A DNA stretch of 64,000 nucleotides from Coptis chinensis. Its lineage: Eukaryota; Streptophyta; Magnoliopsida; Ranunculales; Ranunculaceae. The notes below the pieces were generated by a model. The model saw only the letters and a program-made list of their open reading frames with translations, was not told the origin of the DNA and did not search any database. The translations under genes were made by a program, and so were the position numbers. The DNA is taken from positions 29,660,501-29,724,500 of the forward strand of contig CM027377.1 in assembly GCA_015680905.1 (NCBI GenBank), in the 5' to 3' direction. Below are positions 58,519-64,000 of this stretch, piece by piece (position 1 is the first letter of the stretch; the number at the start of each line of letters is the position of its first letter).

Positions 58519-61500
58519 TCAAGCTTGACAACCAAGACCCATAGTGAGAACGTGTTCCTTAAATGTCTTTGGTGGGAGCCCTTTGGTTAATGGATCAGCA
58601 ATCATAAGTTTGGTGCTAATATGTTCAATAGACACTCGTTGTTTCCGTACTTCTTCCTTTACAGAAAGAAACTTCAACTCCATATGTTTAGCACCCTTTG
58701 AATATTTGTCATTCTTGGAGAAGAAGACTGCTGCGGCATTATCACAGTAAAGTCTCAGTGGCCTAGAGATAGAGTCGACAACTCTAAGCCCTGAGATAAA
58801 ATTCCGCAGCCATAAGCCATGAACTGTGGCCTCAAAGCAAGCCACAAACTCAGGCTTCCATGGTGGATGCAAAGAATGATAGATTGCTTCGCACTTTTCC
58901 ATGAAATAGCCCCTCCAGCCAACATAAACACATATCCAAATGTGGACTTTCGGCTATCAGGACAACCAGCAAAATATGAATCTGAGTAACCAATCACCTC
59001 AAGATGACCGGTTTTCCTAAATGTGAGTATGTGATCTTTTGTTCCCTTCAAGTACCTTAGAACTTTCTTGGCAAGTTTCCGGTGTTCCATCCCCGATTAC
59101 TCATATCTGCCCGAATGCCAACCGCAGCTAATGTCCGTCCAGTGCGGTGCATTGCATACATTAGGCTTCCTACCGGTTGAAGCATATGGAATTGCTTCCA
59201 TTTGCTTACGTTCCATTCATTCTTTGGACACTCGCATAAGGCAAAACCTATCCCCTTTTGAATTGGAGATTCCCCGGTGAACAATTTTCCATGCGGAATC
59301 TTTCCGTAACTTTGTTAATATATGCTTTCTCGAGACAATCCTAACCATCCTTGTGAACGCGGTCTCGAAAATTTCGATGCTAATCACATAGGTGCCCTCC
59401 CCATATCTTTCATGTCAAAGTTCTTGGCGAGATACTTCTTGGTTTCATGTAATAAACCAAGATCACTACCTTGGCAAGTAAGATATCATCAACATACAAA
59501 ATCAGAAAAATAAACTTACTCCCACTGACCTTCAGGTATATACACTTATCAACAGTGTTTTCCTTAAACCCAAAGGAGGTAATGGTATTATGAAATTTAA
59601 TATACCATTGTCTAGAAGCTTGTTTAAGTCCATATATTGATTTCTTAAACACAAACCAGATGTTCTTTTCCTTTTTTCTGCAAAACCTTTAGGCTGATCC
59701 ATGTAAAGTTCCTCATCTAAATTTCCGTTCAGAAAAGCGGTCTTTACATCCATTTGGTGTAATTCCAAATCGAAATGGGCCACCAATGCCATGATGATTC
59801 TAAATGAGTCCTTCTTGGATACAGGTGAGAAGGTCTCTGTGTAATCAACACCTGCTTTTTGAGTGAAACCTTTGGCAACATATCTGGCTTTATGCTTATC
59901 GATATTGCCTTTGCTATCACGCTTGATCTTAAAGATCCACTTTCCCGCGACTTTCTTGCATCCTTCAGGCAATTCAACAAGTTCCCAGACTTCATTATGT
60001 TCCATTGATTTCATCTCATCCTTCATGGCGTCAAACCATTTAGAAGAATCAGTGCATTTAATGGCTTGTTCGTACGAAACCGGTTCATTATCAGTCCCAA
60101 TGTCATAATCATGTTCTTGTAAATATACCACGTAATCATCTGAAATTGCAGATCTCCGATCTCTATGAGATCTTCGTAATGCAACTCCTTGTGGTTCATT
60201 TACAACAGGTTCATTGGCGACATTTTCGTTATGAAGTGGTTGGTCGTTTATTTGTTGTTCATTGTCATTGTTATGATCAACAACATTAGAACAACTTTTC
60301 TAGAAGCTAAAGGTAAAATTACTTTCACCATAGCTTCCTCATTTACCACATTTCCTAATTGTGTCCTATTCTCTTCAATAGTCACATAACGTGGTAATTC
60401 ACTCCCACTAATTTCACCATCCTCAAAGAATATGGCATTACCGGTTTCCATGATTCTCGTACTTTGGTTAGGCAAGTAAAATCTATACCCTTTGGATTTC
60501 TCTAAACCGATGAAGTAACCACTTACCGCTTGAAATCCAATTTCCTTTCTTGTGGGTTATAAAGTCTAACTTCCATTTGGACATCCCCAAACATGCGGGT
60601 GCCTTAAGCTAGGTTTCCTTCGGTCCATAACTCAAAAGGAGTTTTGAACCCGACTTCTTATCGGAACCCTATTTAAAATGTACACAAATGGTCTTTAGAG
60701 CTTCAAGCCACGATGAAACGGGTAAGCTAGAGTTACTTAACATACTCCTAACCATATCCATGAGTGTGCGATTAAGCCTTTCGGAACACAATTCTCTTTG
60801 GCGTTCACGGCATCAGATATTGAGCACATATGCCACGCTTTTCTAGAAATTTAGCAAATGGACCGGTGGTATCCCGACTCATCATAGCGACCATAGTACT
60901 CACCACCTCTATCGGACCTTACGATTTTCACCTTTCTATCTAATTGTCTTTCGACCTCGATGAACGCATTACACCTCGGGGGCATCCATCGACCGAGATT
61001 TTTCATGCAAAGAAATAGATATATCCATAACGTGAAAAATCGTCAATAAAAGTGATAAAGTACTTTTCCCCACTAAGGCATGGAGTGGTGAATGGTCCAC
61101 AAATATCAGTGTGAATGATCTCAAGGAGACTTGAGCTTCTTGTGGCGCCTTTCTTAGTGTGTTTGGTTTGTTTACCCTTAATACAATCCACACACACTCC
61201 AAGATCAGTAAAATCTAGATTCTCAAGAATCCCATCTCTTACTAATCTCTGAATTCTTTCTTTGGAGATATGCCCCAATCTTTTATGCCACAAGAAAGAG
61301 GACATGTCAGTCATACGACTACGTTTAGTTCCAACTTTAGGATCACGAGAATCATAAGGGTCTCGGCAAAGTGGTTATTAAGTTTCATCCTATATAAACC
61401 ATCACATAATATTCCGGAACCAACTAGACATGAATTCTTAAATAAACTAAAGCATTTGTTACCAAATGAGCAAAAATAACCATCGACATCAAGTCTAGAT

Positions 61501-61959
61501 AATGAAATAAGGTTTACGGAAATAGATGGAACATATAAAGTATGAAATAAGTCCAAATGAAAACCACTATCTAAGATAAGTCTAAAGGTCCCAACAGGCT
61601 TCAACAGGGGAGCTTTGACTCGATTCCCATCATAATGAATTGCTCATTTGGGTTTGTGATTGGTAAGAATCGAATCCCGCATCGAATTAGAAACATGGAC
61701 GATGAGTACCCGAGTCAACCCACCAAGTATTAGAAGAAACTTGAAGGTTTGATTCAAACATACAAAAAGAAGACATACCTCTTTTTTGAACCATTCCCTT
61801 CTTTTTCGACAATCTTTTGAATGTGTCCTTCCTTCTTACGAATTTGCACTTATTGTCATATTCCTTCTTTTTGAACCCGAGGAGCATGAGCGGGTTTATC
61901 CTTGTGAGGTGCCTTTTTCTTGCCATTTTGAGGCTTTCTTCCTTTATGTCCCGATCCAC
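58519..61959 (-). pseudogene. Copia pol: protease, integrase, RT, RNase H; broken
   Basis: The protease core WWVDSG is near 61715. Integrase (61314-61003) has LWHKRLGHISKERIQRLVRD, the CVDCIKGKQ of its zinc domain, HTDICGPF and FIDDFSRYGYIYFF. Reverse transcriptase (60131-59410) has KWIFKIKRDSKGNIDKHKAR, QMDVKTAFLNGNLDEELYM and the catalytic LYVDDILLA. RNase H (59090-58519) has SDSYFAGCPDSRKSTFGYVF, LYCDNAAAV and HISTKLMIADPLTKGLP. Frames change at least five times, so no full polyprotein can form. The last codon lies 450 bp before the LTR. Confidence 0.92.
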
Positions 61960-62610
61960 GAGGCTTGAGTCATGAGATGAACACTTTACAATCCTTGTTG
62001 CTTAAGCCTTGTCTCCTCTTGAACAACCATCTTGGTCGGTTCATTCACATTCCATTTCTCCTTAATGGTGTTATAATGGATCCGGAATGGTTCATCTTGA
62101 GAAGGCAAGGTATTCATAATAAACCCGAACAAGGAAAGACTCTTCAACGTTCAACCCTAAGGTTCTCGGTTTTGCGCTTAGGTTCGTCATTTTCGGGATG
62201 TGATTATACATCCCACGAACCCCATCATACTTCATAGTGGTCAATTTGGGCCAACAAAGTCCCCCCAAAGGGATTTGTCACCGGTTTTGAAACGATCTTC
62301 CACAGATTTTAGGAATTCTTTTCGGCGTTTTCGATCTTAGGAAGCTTAAGATTTAATGTTTCCAAAGAATCATGGTTTTCATAAATCCAAGACTAAGTCT
62401 GTTTGCCCTTTTCCAAGCATCATAAAAGGCCCTATCCTCTTCATTAGTTTCATTTGTGGGTTCAAATGGCTCTTCATCTTTGGAGTGCCAAATCAATGTC
62501 CATAAAACCTAATTGGAATTTAATATGTTCATACCAGACTGAAAAGTTTGACCCGTTGAGGATAGGCACAGACAAAGCATGGGGTTGTAATGCATTGGGA
62601 ACAACAGGTA
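61690..62610 (-). pseudogene. Copia gag, broken, degraded zinc knuckle
   Basis: In shifting minus frames one can read DEEPFEPTNETNEEDRAFYD AWKRANRLSLGFMK (about 62490-62385) and MKYDGVRGMYNHIPKMTNLS AKLKTLGLNVEESFLVRVYY (about 62240-62125). This is the UBN2/gag pattern of plant copia elements. The nucleocapsid knuckle should be C-x2-C-x4-H-x4-C but reads NKCKFVRRKDTFKRLSKKKG, so one Cys remains and the second Cys, the His and the last Cys are replaced. It cannot package RNA. Confidence 0.75.
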
Positions 62611-62639
62611 CTGAAACAAAAAAAATAGATGCTCACTAC

Positions 62640-64000
62640 ATTAATTAAACTTAATGCTTTGAATTTAACACAAATAATCCATAATTTATGATGAACAAGG
62701 TAGTATTATGATATGACCTTTGGGTCTATATCACAATACACAAAAATATTCATTCATGTTATAAAAGCCATAAGTAATAGGACTAGTTAATCATGTACGT
62801 AAATTAGATAGGTATGTAACCTTTGGGTATCCAACTCCTATTCTAATTCATAATACACATTAATTATCCTATTTCAATTTCTTAAATTTTAGTAATAATT
62901 AACCTTTGGGCTAACTATCATATATTTGATAAAGAAATTGCAATGGTAATGCCATTTTTTAATTCATGTGTTGGTATGCATAATTTTCCAAATATTTTGG
63001 CCACTTTGGCGGCGTGCAATATTCAAAAAATTATAAATACCAAGAAACAGTAAATGACATTTAGCATAAATCATGCAGCGGAAATAAATATCATATCATA
63101 AATAAATAAATAAACATAAAACGAACAGTTAAGAAGCATGAGATTAGTTCGAAAAACTATTCTAGAAAGAAAAAAAAAATTCAAAAACTGTACAAAAAAA
63201 TAAACTGTTCATGCGTCAAAACCTCAATACTTAATGAGTCTGGTACGCTAATCCATTGATATATATCATGGTAGGGGATGTAATAGACCAACACAAAACC
63301 TGGCTGTCTTTAAAACATTAGAGTGGGCCTGGTCAGTATCGTTATACACATAAACATGTCCGAAAAGGTATGGTACAATACACTATACACAGTAAAAAAA
63401 AAATAGTTGTTAACATGTCCGGCACATAATGTGTAACATTGTGACCGAAAAAATACAAACAAAAAATACGGTCCTGTGACCCTACTTAGCTTTAATCCAA
63501 AAATAGTAGCATAACATGTGTACTATTCATTAGAAACATGACATCCTCAAACTTAACTTTTGTCAGTAACACAGAAATAATATGCCTTAAAGGTACACAT
63601 GCATGTGAAGTGCAAACAAACGGATCTGTTGCATACAAATGATTTGACTAATATTATTTAGTTAAAATTTGAGTCTAGCTCCCACTAGAGTTCAGAGAGG
63701 ATATTAAATACAAAATTATATATATTCTGACGTCATCGTGTTTGTTTTAATCCTCAAACTTCATTCTCAAATTAACAAATAACATGATCTAGTTTGAAAC
63801 CAACAAAAATCCATAAAGTAGCCAAAAGAAATATTATAAAATATGAAAGGCTATATAGTCATGTGCTCATAATCAGTTAAGCAAGACAACAAGAGTGTTC
63901 AACCTAACATAGTTTGCATTATATCCCAAAAAATTCATGGAATCACATTAAATAAATATCGGTCAAAAACAACACTTTCAATATTATTGAAATTACAATT
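62640..64000. other. Copia leader or flanking DNA; no gene
   Basis: 1.36 kb of very AT-rich sequence upstream of gag. 'acctttgggt/c' recurs three times (62717, 62818, 62900 approximately). No primer-binding site, LTR match to 57590-58068, or coding frame was recognised. Confidence 0.4.

Larger units (their letters stand above)
57590..64000 (-). mobile_element. Decayed Ty1/copia LTR retrotransposon, right end outside window
   Basis: On the minus strand the order is gag, protease, integrase, reverse transcriptase, RNase H, polypurine tract, 3' LTR. This order (integrase before RT) defines copia. The 3' LTR is 57590-58068. The 5' LTR is not in the window, although 1.4 kb lies upstream of gag. 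No primer-binding site was identified. The coding region has numerous stops and shifts. Confidence 0.9.

Noticed and set aside
1-64000. Possible tRNA, rRNA, snoRNA or CRISPR array
   Set aside because: Nothing with the needed box motifs or repeat-spacer regularity was seen by eye; a tRNAscan/Infernal run would be decisive.

Overview
The window is nuclear DNA from a flowering plant, most likely a eudicot. It is AT-rich, its genes are split by many introns, and the intergenic space is full of plant-type transposons (L1-type LINE, Ty1/copia, Helitron, hAT, PIF/Harbinger-like). The species cannot be named from the sequence. No rRNA, tRNA or CRISPR array was seen. All family names rest on recognising motifs by eye; no database search was run.

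Layout. 1-5379: a decayed LINE on the minus strand, cut by the window edge. 5380-6998: spacer with a 507-bp hAT-type MITE that has a perfect 8-bp target duplication. 6999-11138 (+): spliceosomal factor CWC15 in seven coding exons. 11660-27024 (+): a complete 22-exon PANK2 gene, a fusion of type II pantothenate kinase and a DUF89 phosphatase, about 906 aa, with one GC-AG intron and two sibling hAT MITEs in its introns. 28388-30298 (-): a five-exon DUF220/SRPBCC-type gene of about 332 aa. 30490-31266 (+): three in-phase exon-like segments not recognised. 30593-31020: a Harbinger-type MITE. 31317-37214: a 5.9-kb element with TAA target duplications and imperfect terminal inverted repeats.

37454-56258 (-) is the most interesting part. 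It has both canonical Helitron ends: 5' TC after a host A at 56258, and at 37454 CTAG before a host T, 7 nt after an 8-bp-stem hairpin. If these ends belong together the element is 18.8 kb. Inside, on the same strand, is a decayed Rep/helicase gene, plus fragments that look like at least seven unrelated host genes: a receptor-like kinase, an alpha/beta hydrolase, a PARTING DANCERS-like meiotic protein with its introns, a WDR48-type C-terminus, a GATA factor, a Lys/Ser-rich protein and a chloroplast protein. A second Helitron 5' end points the other way at 57289.

57590 to the right edge: a decayed Ty1/copia element on the minus strand with its 3' LTR at 57590-58068; the 5' LTR is not in the window.

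Three genes appear functional: CWC15 (pre-mRNA splicing), PANK2 (first step of coenzyme A synthesis plus a pantetheine-phosphate repair domain) and the DUF220 gene (unknown role). They do not form one pathway. The remaining coding-like sequence is transposon-derived or captured and mostly broken.
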